Source: Gillisia lutea (GTDB lineage: Bacteria > Bacteroidota > Bacteroidia > Flavobacteriales > Flavobacteriaceae). From it: a DNA stretch of 64,000 nucleotides. The position numbers were made by a program, and so were the translations under genes. Position 1 is the stretch's first letter, and each line of letters starts with the position of its first letter. The stretch spans positions 186,001 through 250,000 of the forward strand of contig NZ_JAKGTH010000011.1 of NCBI RefSeq assembly GCF_021568705.1, written 5' to 3'. Of this stretch, positions 17,347 to 25,851 are shown in pieces. A model generated the notes under the pieces. That model had not been told where the DNA came from. It did not search any database and saw only the letters and a program-made list of their open reading frames with translations.

Positions 17347-18876
17347 ATGAAAGATAAGGATCAAAATAGATTAATGATTTTGGATTGTACTCTTAGGGAT
17401 GGTGGGTACTATACGAATTGGGATTTTAAACAGGAAATTGTTGATACATATTTTGCAACCCTTAATAATTTGCCTATTGATTATATAGAAATTGGTTATC
17501 GTTCCTTACCCTCAAAAAAATATGCTGGAGCTTATTATTATTTGCCCGAATTCTTATTAAAGGAATGTAGAGGAAAATCCTCTAAAAAATTAGCTATTAT
17601 TCTAAATGAAAAAGAAATTTCATCTAGGGATGTAGCAAATTTACTTCAACCATGCGTTGGAATTATTGATTTAGTGCGTATAGCAGTTGATCCCAAAAAC
17701 TTTAATAGAGCAGTACATTTGGCAAAGACCATTAAGGATTTAGGATTTAAAACTGCTTTCAATTTAATGTATGCAAGTAATTGGAAGAATTTATTTGAAA
17801 TTGATGCAGATATTGAGATTCTAAACGAGGTGGTCGATTATTTTTATGTAGTAGATTCTTTTGGAGGGATGTTGCCCGAAGAAGTAGAAACTTTATTTAT
17901 AAAGCTTCAGCAGTATTTAATAATACCTCTTGGATTTCATGGACATAATAACTTAGAATTGGCTTTCGCTAATACCTTGGCTTCAATTTCTGCTGGAGCC
18001 AGTATAGTAGATGCAACAGTATTTGGCATGGGGAGGGGAGCTGGTAATTTAAAAATGGAACTGTTATTAACCATTCTACATAAAAAATATGAATATAATA
18101 TTAATTTCGATGAGTTGCATCATCTTAGTAATTTGTTTATAAAATTGAATAACACCTATAATTGGGGAAGCAATCTTCCATATATGATTTCCGGGGCGCA
18201 TTCATTAGCACAAAATAATGTAAACTCTCAGGTGAAAAAACGGTTCTTTTCATTAAATGATATAGTTCCAAAAACTAATCAAAATTTGGATGTATTTAAT
18301 CCATTACCTTATATTAACAAGGTGGATGTTCCTTCTATAAGTAAAATAATTCTTGTAGGTGGTGGAGGGAGTACACAAAGTCATAAAAAGGTACTGCAGC
18401 AATTCATCCAGGGAGATAAAGACATGGGGGTTGTCTATGTGAGTTCTAGAAATGTAAATATATTTCAGCACTTTTCGAATCCGCAGTTTCATTGTTTGCC
18501 AGGAAGAGAGGTTGGGCGATTGCACAGTATTTTTAATAGCCAATTAGAGAATAGATTTTTTATTATACCTCATTTAAACTTAATAAATAAATCGTATCCT
18601 AATAAGTTTATTTCACGTACTCAAGTTTTGGAGAGTGTAACTAATGAAATATCTGCAACAGAAATGGCTTTTAAATTGATTAACATGATGAACCCTTTAG
18701 AGGTTTATATCACCGGTTACGATGGTTATGGTGCAAGGGCTAATAGTTTACAAAGAGAACTTTTTGAAGAAAATCAACTTCTTTTTAACAAAGAGCTCAA
18801 AATGGGGAGAAATTTAAAAATGATTACCCCCAGTGAGTATGATGTACCGGTTGAATCTATTTACCAATTATTATAG
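17347..18876 (+). CDS. DRE-TIM aldolase fused to a C-terminal nucleotide-binding-like domain
   Basis: 509 residues in two parts. Residues about 8-300 are an HMG-CoA lyase-type TIM barrel: LDCTLRDGG (12-20) gives the catalytic Arg and metal-binding Asp, and GFHGHNN (197-202) gives the two His ligands. Such aldolases cleave or join pyruvate units with aldehydes, as 4-hydroxy-2-oxovalerate aldolase does. Residues about 331-509 form a second domain with a glycine-rich loop (ILVGGGGSTQ, 335-344) and a late TGYDGYG motif, resembling the MptE/DUF115-like fold found in some flagellin-glycosylation proteins. The combination in a sialic-acid-like cluster suggests formation or elongation of a ketosugar acid, but no reaction is established. 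The start follows the GT2 stop with no gap. Confidence 0.7.
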   Translation: MKDKDQNRLMILDCTLRDGGYYTNWDFKQEIVDTYFATLNNLPIDYIEIGYRSLPSKKYAGAYYYLPEFLLKECRGKSSKKLAIILNEKEISSRDVANLLQPCVGIIDLVRIAVDPKNFNRAVHLAKTIKDLGFKTAFNLMYASNWKNLFEIDADIEILNEVVDYFYVVDSFGGMLPEEVETLFIKLQQYLIIPLGFHGHNNLELAFANTLASISAGASIVDATVFGMGRGAGNLKMELLLTILHKKYEYNINFDELHHLSNLFIKLNNTYNWGSNLPYMISGAHSLAQNNVNSQVKKRFFSLNDIVPKTNQNLDVFNPLPYINKVDVPSISKIILVGGGGSTQSHKKVLQQFIQGDKDMGVVYVSSRNVNIFQHFSNPQFHCLPGREVGRLHSIFNSQLENRFFIIPHLNLINKSYPNKFISRTQVLESVTNEISATEMAFKLINMMNPLEVYITGYDGYGARANSLQRELFEENQLLFNKELKMGRNLKMITPSEYDVPVESIYQLL

Positions 18877-18877
18877 A

Positions 18878-19558
18878 ATGTCTGTATCTGTTTTTATACC
18901 TGTAAGAAAAGGAAGCGAAAGAGTAAAACGAAAGAATACCCGAATCTTTGCTGGTATAAAAGGAGGTTTACTATATATTAAACTAAAACAATTGGAGTCA
19001 ATAAAAGGTGTAGATGAAATTATAGTCTCGACCAACGATGAAGAATGTCTAAGTATAGCTCAGAATTTTACCTCATCCATACCAATTCTTAAGGTAATTG
19101 AAAGGCCTACTGAATTGGGATCATCCAAAACCTTGTTAACCGATCTTATATCCTATGTTCCCACATTAACTAGTTCCGACTATATTTTATGGACTCATGT
19201 TACTTCCCCCTTCTGCAATACTTTACACTATGAAAATGCGATAACAATTTTTGAAAATAAACTTAGGGAAGGATATGACTCGTTAATAACAGGACGAAAT
19301 TATAGTGACTTTTTACTGAATCCAGCATCAAACAAAATAATAAATAATAGAACCGATCTTGAATGGCCTAGAACACAAGATCTTATGGAATTATTTGAGA
19401 TTAATAATGCCATTTTTGTAGCTCATCGTAAAGCATACCTTAAATCCAACAGGGTTGGTATTAAACCATATTTAATGACAATGGATAAAATAACATCTTT
19501 AGATATAGATGATATGAGTGATTTTAAAATGGCAGAGATTCTTTATGGTAAACTTTAA
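18878..19558 (+). CDS. NeuA-like CMP-acylneuraminate cytidylyltransferase family protein
   Basis: 226 residues. FIPVRKGSERVKRKNTRIFAG at the N-terminus (read as two blocks, IPVRKGSERVK and RKNTR) is the CTP-binding signature of NeuA/KdsB-type enzymes, and IERPTELG plus WTHVTSPF are the later family motifs. The ATG at 18878 is chosen because it sits one base after the aldolase stop and directly precedes the conserved region; an in-frame ATG at 18833 would overlap the aldolase by 44 bases. It is a better NeuA match than the SpsF-like protein upstream, so it is the likeliest enzyme to make the CMP-sugar used by the GT29-like protein. Confidence 0.8.
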   Translation: MSVSVFIPVRKGSERVKRKNTRIFAGIKGGLLYIKLKQLESIKGVDEIIVSTNDEECLSIAQNFTSSIPILKVIERPTELGSSKTLLTDLISYVPTLTSSDYILWTHVTSPFCNTLHYENAITIFENKLREGYDSLITGRNYSDFLLNPASNKIINNRTDLEWPRTQDLMELFEINNAIFVAHRKAYLKSNRVGIKPYLMTMDKITSLDIDDMSDFKMAEILYGKL

Positions 19559-20177
19559 AAATAAGACGGTAATACTATGGGATTTTGATGGAGTAATTTT
19601 AGACTCTATGGAGGTTCGAACTAAAGGCTTTAAAACAGTACTTGGCTCTTTTCCGGAGAAAAAAGTTCAGGAACTTGTTAACTTTCATTTAAAGAATGGA
19701 GGGTTGTCGCGATATGTTAAATTTAAATATTTTTTCGAACAGATTATTAAAGTCCCTGTAAATTCTAATGATGTTGAAAAATATTCAAATATGTTTTCGG
19801 AAATCATGCTTGAAATTTTGCCTAATAAAAAGCTTTTAATACCAGATTCACTAAATTTTATAATTGATAATCAGGAAAAATTTGAAATGCATATCGTTTC
19901 AGGGTCGGATGAAAATGAACTGAAGAAATTGTGTTATGCATTAGATATAACTAATTTATTTAAATCCATTCAGGGCTCTCCGGTGCCTAAAACAGATCTT
20001 GTAAGTGAAATCTTGGCTAGAGAGCACTATTATAACTCCTCGGTAGTTTTAATTGGTGATAGTATTAATGACCATGATGCAGCCATCCAGAATAGCATAG
20101 ATTTTTTGGGTTACAATAACACCTTACTTTTGAAAAAAGGCCTGCCATACATAAAATCCTTTAATGAAATTGTTTAG
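19545..20177 (+). CDS. HAD-superfamily phosphatase
   Basis: 210 residues, phosphoglycolate phosphatase-like subfamily. WDFDGVILDS (about 10-19) is HAD motif I with both catalytic Asp, VSGS near residue 119 is motif II, and IGDSINDHDAA (about 169-179) is motif IV. Residues between motifs I and II form the helical cap. The ATG at 19545 overlaps the preceding gene by 14 bases and lies just before motif I; a GTG further upstream is less likely. It is the second phosphatase of the ulosonate cassette and may act on a phosphorylated ulosonate or precursor, as NANP does for sialic acid. Substrate not determined. Confidence 0.8.
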   Translation: MVNFKNKTVILWDFDGVILDSMEVRTKGFKTVLGSFPEKKVQELVNFHLKNGGLSRYVKFKYFFEQIIKVPVNSNDVEKYSNMFSEIMLEILPNKKLLIPDSLNFIIDNQEKFEMHIVSGSDENELKKLCYALDITNLFKSIQGSPVPKTDLVSEILAREHYYNSSVVLIGDSINDHDAAIQNSIDFLGYNNTLLLKKGLPYIKSFNEIV

Positions 20178-20901
20178 AAGTATAAGTGCATTGTTCATAA
20201 TGATGGTTTCCTTAAGAAGGTTTAATCCAAAGAAACAATTTAGAAACAAGCGCGTGGCTATTATTGGAGCAGCAAGTTCAATACTGCAAGAAGAAAAAGG
20301 TGATTATATTGATAATTTTGATATAGTTATTAGAATTAACAAGGCCGGTTGTACTAACTATAAAATTCACAAATTATTCTCAGGTGAGAAATGTACCCAT
20401 CTTTTTCATAGTTTCTATGAAAATGAATTTAGTGGAGGCGGACCGTTAGAATGGGACCATCTTAATGCCTTAGGTATAAAAAAGGTGATTAATCCCAATA
20501 ATAGTATTAAAGGTTTAATTACACATTTGAATTTTTATAAAAGACATTTAAAATTTTATAGAACCTATATATTAAAAGCTAGAGCCTATTCCGAGATAAA
20601 TGAACATTTAGAAGGATGGATACCAACTGTCGGATTTTCTGCAATCATATCAGCTTTAAAATCTCCCTGCAGGGAAATTTATCTAACGGGTTTTACCTTT
20701 TTTAAAAGTAGCTATATTGATAATTATAGAGATGATTTAGTTGATATGGATAAGAATGAAGCACATATTAAAAAACAAGGTCTTCATAATCCTGATCTGG
20801 AATTTGAAATATTTAAAAAAGAAGTTTATAGTTCTACCTGTAAAAAAGTTACACTTGATAAAGAACTACAGCGTTTACTAGCTGTAAATTCAACACTATG
20901 A
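20164..20901 (+). CDS. GT29 sialyltransferase-like protein
   Basis: 245 residues. GT29 is the animal-type sialyltransferase family, and its three sialylmotifs can be read here. The L motif is at 31-62: VAIIGAASSI, then IDNFDIVIRINKAG. The S motif is at about 152-178: WIPTVGFSAIISAL followed by CREIYLTGF. The VS motif HxxxxE is H208 to E213. The bacterial form lacks a membrane anchor and is shorter than animal enzymes; a short hydrophobic N-terminus (SALFIMMVSL) could give peripheral attachment. It would transfer a sialic-acid-like residue from its CMP donor to the glycan. It overlaps the HAD gene by 14 bases and the next GT4 gene by four. Family placement is by motif reading, not by alignment. 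Confidence 0.75.
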   Translation: MKLFRSISALFIMMVSLRRFNPKKQFRNKRVAIIGAASSILQEEKGDYIDNFDIVIRINKAGCTNYKIHKLFSGEKCTHLFHSFYENEFSGGGPLEWDHLNALGIKKVINPNNSIKGLITHLNFYKRHLKFYRTYILKARAYSEINEHLEGWIPTVGFSAIISALKSPCREIYLTGFTFFKSSYIDNYRDDLVDMDKNEAHIKKQGLHNPDLEFEIFKKEVYSSTCKKVTLDKELQRLLAVNSTL

Positions 20902-22055
20902 AAATATTATATTACAGCACTTCTTTTTATGCCAATCATGGTGGAAGTATACAATCTATCGAGTTTTATAGTCAGCTGGACAAAATGAATGCCGTAACAA
21001 AAAAGTTCATTCATCCTAAACATCCGTCCTCAAAAAAGTATAAAACCGATAGAAAATACAGCTTTCGTGATATACTTCGGAGGATACCATTACTTCAGGT
21101 GTTATTTTTCTATAGAAGGAACAAATTTAATTATAACTCCTTGGTTAATCGAATTAAGGATGTAGACCCTGATGTGGTTATAATTCAAATTGATTCTAAC
21201 TTTTTACAAGTAAAGCGGCTAAAAAAACAATTTCCAGAATTAAAAATTGTTAATCAGATTAACGGATCCCCTTTCGATGAACCTTTTAAAAATATCGCTT
21301 TTAAAAACTATTTTTTGAAAGAGCAAATCAAGTCCTATCAAACTGCTGATGTTAATATTTTTATTTCTGATTTTTCCCGAGGACGAATTATGAAAGGTGC
21401 TATAAACACAAAGAGAGATATAGTAGTTCATAATGGGACAGACCCTTCCAAATTCTATCCTATTAAAAATAAAACCGAACTAAGAGAAAAATGGAATTAT
21501 CCCCATGATGCTTTTATTCTTGGTTACATAGGAACATTGGATTTTCATAAACAGTTGGAAATATTGATAGATGCATTTAATGAAATATGCTCCAATTACC
21601 CTACACTCTTTTTAGTGATAATTGGTGATGGTCCTGCAATGTCAAAAATTTCATATCATATTAATGAGTTGGGCATTTCTAACAGAGTAAGCTTGCGCGG
21701 TTGGGTTAATCATGAATATGTTAATTCACATTTAAATTGTTTTGATATAGCCGTCCACCATTTTGCCAATACGTATATGAACCCCTTGAAAATTTTTGAA
21801 TATTTATCTGCAGGTTTACCAGTTATTGCACCAGATATTCCATCGATAAGAGAAACTTTTCAAGATCGAAAGGATTTGCTTATAACAGGGGAGTCTAAAG
21901 AAGAATTGAAAGTTGCTCTATTGGAATTGATAAATAATAATGGATTTAGGGAATTACTAAGTGAAAACCAGCATTTAATTCATGCCTTAGAAGGAAATTA
22001 CACATGGGAACGATATACACAAAAAGTTATAGATGCCATCAAGAATACAGAATAA
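20898..22055 (+). CDS. Family 4 glycosyltransferase
   Basis: 385 residues. The N-terminal acceptor loop reads FYANHGGSIQS, an N-H-G-G-S variant of the usual GGAE. The C-terminal Rossmann domain starts at GYIGTLDFHKQLE and its donor site is MNPLKIFEYLSAGLPVIA, in which the usual first Glu of EX7E is replaced by MNPLK, the form seen in the GT4 branch that ends in KxxEYLA/S. The start overlaps the GT29-like gene by four bases (ATGA). It closes the tightly packed block that begins at 14956. Donor unknown. Confidence 0.85.
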   Translation: MKILYYSTSFYANHGGSIQSIEFYSQLDKMNAVTKKFIHPKHPSSKKYKTDRKYSFRDILRRIPLLQVLFFYRRNKFNYNSLVNRIKDVDPDVVIIQIDSNFLQVKRLKKQFPELKIVNQINGSPFDEPFKNIAFKNYFLKEQIKSYQTADVNIFISDFSRGRIMKGAINTKRDIVVHNGTDPSKFYPIKNKTELREKWNYPHDAFILGYIGTLDFHKQLEILIDAFNEICSNYPTLFLVIIGDGPAMSKISYHINELGISNRVSLRGWVNHEYVNSHLNCFDIAVHHFANTYMNPLKIFEYLSAGLPVIAPDIPSIRETFQDRKDLLITGESKEELKVALLELINNNGFRELLSENQHLIHALEGNYTWERYTQKVIDAIKNTE

Positions 22056-22124
22056 CTCTACATATCCAGAATCAACATAAATTAAAGTTAATATTGCTGA
22101 GAGTCCAGTTCTGAAACTTTTGGG

Positions 22125-23315
22125 ATGCTTAAATTTATTTACTTTTGCAAGAAAAATATTTTGTCCAAACTAGTTCGCATTACTACTATACCATTGTCCT
22201 TGGAAAAACTATTAGAGGGACAACTAACTTTTATGAATCAATATTATGAGGTGGTTGCTGTTTCAGCTGAAAGGGATCGACTTATAAAATATGGAATCGA
22301 TAATAATGTTGCTACGTTTCATGTAGAACTAACAAGAGCAATTACACCTTTAGTCGATCTTAAAGCAGTTTGGAAACTTTATAAATATCTAAAAAAAGAA
22401 ACTCCATTAATTGTTCATACTCATACCCCAAAAGCCGGAATTATTGGAATGCTAGCAGCAAAACTGGCCGGAGTACCTATTAGATTGCATACTGTAGCTG
22501 GTTTGCCTTTACTTGAAACCAAAGGTATCAAAAGGAGGATTTTAAATTCCGTCGAAACAATCACTTATTCTCTGGCAACCAAAGTGTATCCTAACTCTAA
22601 GGGGTTAGAGCAAATTATACTTGCTGAGAAATTTGCCTCTATTAGCAAATTAAAAGTTTTAGGAAGAGGAAGTTCTAACGGAATTGACACTTCATATTTT
22701 AATCCGCAACTATATTCTGAAGCGTTTAAATCGAATTTCAAATCGTCTATAGGTATAAATGCAAATAATTTCGTTTTTGTGTATGTTGGTAGATTAGTTT
22801 CTGAAAAGGGTATCAACGAATTAATTGCTGCATTTAATGAATTAAATGAAAAAGAACCAAACCTCAGTTTACTTCTGGTAGGTCCATTTGAAAATGAACT
22901 TGATCCACTTGAACCGGAAACACTTTCGCTAATTGATCAACATCCAGAAATATTTTCAGTGGGATATCAGGCAGATGTAAGACCTTATTTCGCTATTTCT
23001 AATGCGCTTGCATTTCCCAGCTACAGAGAGGGTTTTCCAAATGTCGTAATGCAAGCAGGGGCCATGAATCTTCCTTCAATTGTAACCGATATTAACGGAT
23101 GCAATGAAATCATCACTAATAATTTTAATGGATTAATCATACCGGTTAAAAATAAAAATAGTCTATATGAAGCAATGTATAATATGTTAATGGATAGTAA
23201 ATTACTGGAAATTATGAAAGGTAATTCTCGTAAATTAATAGTTGCTAACTATGAGAGAGAGGAATTTTGGAAAATTTTATTGGAGGAATATAGGGAGCTG
23301 GAAAAGAGACATTGA
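22125..23315 (+). CDS. Family 4 glycosyltransferase, PglA-like position
   Basis: 396 residues, GT4. VHTHTPKAGIIGMLAAKLAGV (read in two parts around residues 98-116) is the typical N-terminal signature of enzymes acting on the second position of an undecaprenyl-linked glycan, such as PglA. The donor site is REGFPNVVMQAGAMN, with Gln where EX7E has its second Glu; I recall this Gln as normal in Bacteroidota capsule homologs. It is placed directly before the PglC-like phosphosugar transferase, so it probably adds the sugar after diNAcBac-like residue. A 123-base gap separates it from the next gene. Confidence 0.8.
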   Translation: MLKFIYFCKKNILSKLVRITTIPLSLEKLLEGQLTFMNQYYEVVAVSAERDRLIKYGIDNNVATFHVELTRAITPLVDLKAVWKLYKYLKKETPLIVHTHTPKAGIIGMLAAKLAGVPIRLHTVAGLPLLETKGIKRRILNSVETITYSLATKVYPNSKGLEQIILAEKFASISKLKVLGRGSSNGIDTSYFNPQLYSEAFKSNFKSSIGINANNFVFVYVGRLVSEKGINELIAAFNELNEKEPNLSLLLVGPFENELDPLEPETLSLIDQHPEIFSVGYQADVRPYFAISNALAFPSYREGFPNVVMQAGAMNLPSIVTDINGCNEIITNNFNGLIIPVKNKNSLYEAMYNMLMDSKLLEIMKGNSRKLIVANYEREEFWKILLEEYRELEKRH

Positions 23316-23325
23316 GATAAGCAGC

Positions 23326-23353
23326 TTGAATAGTTCAAAAAATTGTATTTTCG
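23326..23353 (+). promoter_or_regulatory. Weak candidate promoter before the bacillosamine-type module
   Basis: TTG at 23326-23328 and TATTTTCG at 23346-23353 are 17 bases apart. The second box differs from TAnnTTTG at one position. A transcript from here would have a leader of about 80 bases before the TTG start at 23439. The match is modest and function is unproven. Confidence 0.3.
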
Positions 23354-23438
23354 CGAACATTTACAAGGTTTTCTAGAAAATTCATATAAATGAATTTGAC
23401 TCCTGATCTTGTGAAGAAGTAACATATAACGAAACGAT

Positions 23439-24050
23439 TTGAAAGTATATAGGGAAATATTTAAACCGGTTATAGATTTTATAGTTTCGTTTACGGCATT
23501 ATTAATTCTATCACCGTTATTACTTGTTTTTACAATTCTTTTAGCTTTGGCAAATAAAGGAAATCCTTTTTTTCGTCAAATCAGACCTGGGAAAAACGCC
23601 CGTCTATTTAAAATTGTAAAATTTAAAACAATGACTGATGAAAAGGATGAAAACGGAAATCTTCTTCCCGATTCCCATCGGTTAACTAAAATTGGAGCTC
23701 TGGTTAGAAAGACTTCTGTAGATGAAATTCCACAGTTGTGGAATGTTTTAATGGGGGATATGAGTTTAATTGGTCCAAGACCTTTACTTCCAGAATACCT
23801 TTCTTTATATAATAAAGACCAGGATAAACGCCATTTGGTAAAACCCGGAATAACCGGTTGGGCTCAGGTAAATGGTAGGAATGCTATTAGCTGGAAACAG
23901 AAATTTGAATATGATGTATGGTATGTTGAGCATTTGTCACTCTTGTTAGATTTAAAAATTATATTCAGAACTATTAAGAAAGTGCTAATTTCAGAAGGTA
24001 TAAATGCATCTAACATGGCTACTACTGAGGCTTTTAATGGAAATAATTAA
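23439..24050 (+). CDS. pglC: PglC-like polyprenyl-phosphate phosphosugar transferase
   Basis: 203 residues, the monotopic PglC size class. One hydrophobic re-entrant helix lies at about 10-35. FKTM and DE(I)PQLWNVL with IGPRP about 15 residues later are the catalytic and binding motifs of the bacterial sugar transferase family, and the C-terminal part has KPGITGWAQVNGR. It would move a phospho-amino-sugar, probably diNAcBac-1-P, onto undecaprenyl phosphate and so start glycan assembly. The start must be the TTG at 23439: the frame has a stop at 23427-23429 and no ATG before the conserved region. Three PglD/E/F-like genes follow, which strengthens the substrate guess. Confidence 0.85.
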   Translation: MKVYREIFKPVIDFIVSFTALLILSPLLLVFTILLALANKGNPFFRQIRPGKNARLFKIVKFKTMTDEKDENGNLLPDSHRLTKIGALVRKTSVDEIPQLWNVLMGDMSLIGPRPLLPEYLSLYNKDQDKRHLVKPGITGWAQVNGRNAISWKQKFEYDVWYVEHLSLLLDLKIIFRTIKKVLISEGINASNMATTEAFNGNN

Positions 24051-24052
24051 AT

Positions 24053-24652
24053 ATGAACATTTACGGAGCAAGTGGGCACTCAAAGGTTATCATTGATATT
24101 GCAAAGTCAAATAATATCCTAATAGAAAACATTATAGATGACGATTTATCTGTAAATGAAATATTAGGCTATTCTGTTAAACATAAGGTTGATGAAGAGC
24201 TGTTAGCTTCTAAGACAATTTTAGGAATAGGGAATAATAGTATACGTAAAAGGGTTTCAGAATTATTTAAAGGCGCGATCCATCAAGCTATTTTTCACCA
24301 CAGTGCAGTAGTGTCCCCTTTCGCTATAATTGATTGTGGCACGGTTATTATGCCTAATGCCTCCATAAATGCAAATGCAGAAATAGGAAAACATTGCATT
24401 ATTAATACCGGAGCTATTGTGGAACATGATTGTGTTCTCGAAGATTTTGTGCATATCTCCCCCAATTCATCATTGGCAGGGGGTGTTAAGATTGGTGAGG
24501 GAACCCACGTGGGAATAGGAGCATCCGTAATTCAGGGCATTTCAATTGGCAAATGGGTTACAATAGGTGCGGGTGCTGTAATCATTAAAGATATTCCTGA
24601 TAATGCTGTAGTCGTAGGCAATCCGGGTAGAATTATAAAATACATAGAATAA
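24053..24652 (+). CDS. pglD: PglD/NeuD-like sugar O/N-acetyltransferase
   Basis: 199 residues. The N-terminal third is a small Rossmann domain that begins YGASGHSKVIIDIA, which binds the UDP-sugar in PglD. The rest is a left-handed beta helix made of hexapeptide repeats (for example IGEGTHVGIGASVI). EHDC near residue 123 places the catalytic His-acid pair seen in PglD. The expected reaction is acetylation of UDP-4-amino-sugar to UDP-diNAcBac. It begins two bases after the PglC-like stop and three bases before the aminotransferase gene. Confidence 0.85.
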   Translation: MNIYGASGHSKVIIDIAKSNNILIENIIDDDLSVNEILGYSVKHKVDEELLASKTILGIGNNSIRKRVSELFKGAIHQAIFHHSAVVSPFAIIDCGTVIMPNASINANAEIGKHCIINTGAIVEHDCVLEDFVHISPNSSLAGGVKIGEGTHVGIGASVIQGISIGKWVTIGAGAVIIKDIPDNAVVVGNPGRIIKYIE

Positions 24653-24655
24653 GAT

Positions 24656-25834
24656 ATGGAAAAGAGCAAGATATGGCTCTCTTCCCCCCATATGGGAGGA
24701 ACTGAACGGAATTATGTTAAGGAAGCATTTGATGGAAATTGGATTGCTCCTTTAGGGCCAAATGTTATTGGTTTCGAAAAAGCACTCGAAGATTATCTTT
24801 TTACCGGAATTGAAAAGTCTGATTATGGCGCTAGCAACAAAGGAGGAGTAGCCGCTTTGAGTTCCGGAACTGCGGCACTGCACTTAGCTCTAATTATATT
24901 AGGAGTTAAGCCCGGCGATGAGGTATTGTGTCAAACCATGACATTTGCTGCTTCTGCTAATCCAATCGCCTATTTAGGGGCAGTCCCAATTTTTGTAGAT
25001 AGTGAAAAAGATACTTTAAACCTTTGTCCAATTCATCTGGAAGAGGCAATAAAGGATAGGATCAAAAAAGGTAAAAAGCCAAAAGCTATTATTGGAGTGC
25101 ATTTATATGGCATGCCATACAAAATCAAAGAGATTAATAAAATTTCTAAGAAATATGATATTCCTGTTATCGAGGATAGTGCTGAAGCTTTAGGAAGCAC
25201 ATATAAAGGGCAGAAGTGCGGTACATTTGGTGATTTCGGAATTCTTTCTTTTAATGGGAATAAAATTATTACTACCTCAGGAGGTGGTGCGTTAGTTACC
25301 AGAAATGATGAGTTTAAGAATAAAGCAGTGTTTCTGGCAACACAAGCAAGGGATAATGCCCCACATTATCAGCATAGTGAAATTGGTTACAACTATCGTT
25401 TAAGTAATATTAGTGCTGGTATTGGGAGAGGACAAATGGAAGTTTTGGATAAGCACGTTCAGCTTAGGCGGGACATGCATGATTTCTACGTGGAAATTTT
25501 TAAAGAAGTTCCGGGAGTACATGTTTATTTAGAGCCTAATGAAGATTATTTCTGTAATAATTGGTTGAGTGTGATTTCGATAGATCCTGTTGAAGCTGGG
25601 GGGCTTACACGTGAGGATTTACGATCATGTTTAGAGTCTGAAAACATTGAAAGCCGTCCGTTATGGAAACCCATGCATTTACAACCAGTATTTAAAAATG
25701 TTCCATTCTATGGGGCCGGAATAGCCGAAATGCTATTTGAACAAGGCTTATGCCTTCCTTCAGGATCTAATCTAACTAAGGAAGATAGAGAGAGAATAGC
25801 GAATGCTATTAAAAAATGCTTTAAATTTAGTTAA
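24656..25834 (+). CDS. pglE: PglE-like sugar aminotransferase (DegT/DnrJ/EryC1 family)
   Basis: 392-residue PLP enzyme. Fold motifs are SSGTAALHLAL (69-79), EDSAEALGS (173-181) and the PLP-binding Lys203 in SFNGNKIITTSGGG. It would transfer an amino group from glutamate to the 4-keto group of the dehydratase product, the step before PglD. Size and motif order match PglE and related enzymes. Together with its neighbours this gives the complete three-step UDP-diNAcBac route (F, E, D) in reverse gene order. Confidence 0.9.
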   Translation: MEKSKIWLSSPHMGGTERNYVKEAFDGNWIAPLGPNVIGFEKALEDYLFTGIEKSDYGASNKGGVAALSSGTAALHLALIILGVKPGDEVLCQTMTFAASANPIAYLGAVPIFVDSEKDTLNLCPIHLEEAIKDRIKKGKKPKAIIGVHLYGMPYKIKEINKISKKYDIPVIEDSAEALGSTYKGQKCGTFGDFGILSFNGNKIITTSGGGALVTRNDEFKNKAVFLATQARDNAPHYQHSEIGYNYRLSNISAGIGRGQMEVLDKHVQLRRDMHDFYVEIFKEVPGVHVYLEPNEDYFCNNWLSVISIDPVEAGGLTREDLRSCLESENIESRPLWKPMHLQPVFKNVPFYGAGIAEMLFEQGLCLPSGSNLTKEDRERIANAIKKCFKFS

Positions 25835-25851
25835 TTAATTTTCCGCAAGTA

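Noticed and set aside
18833-18878. Longer NeuA-like frame overlapping the aldolase gene by 44 bases.
   Set aside because: The extra residues have no family character and a good ATG lies one base after the aldolase stop.
22125-23315. Loss of the second Glu in the EX7E motif of this GT4 protein (Gln instead).
   Set aside because: I recall the same Gln in many Bacteroidota homologs next to sugar transferase genes, so it is probably a family trait and not an inactivating change.
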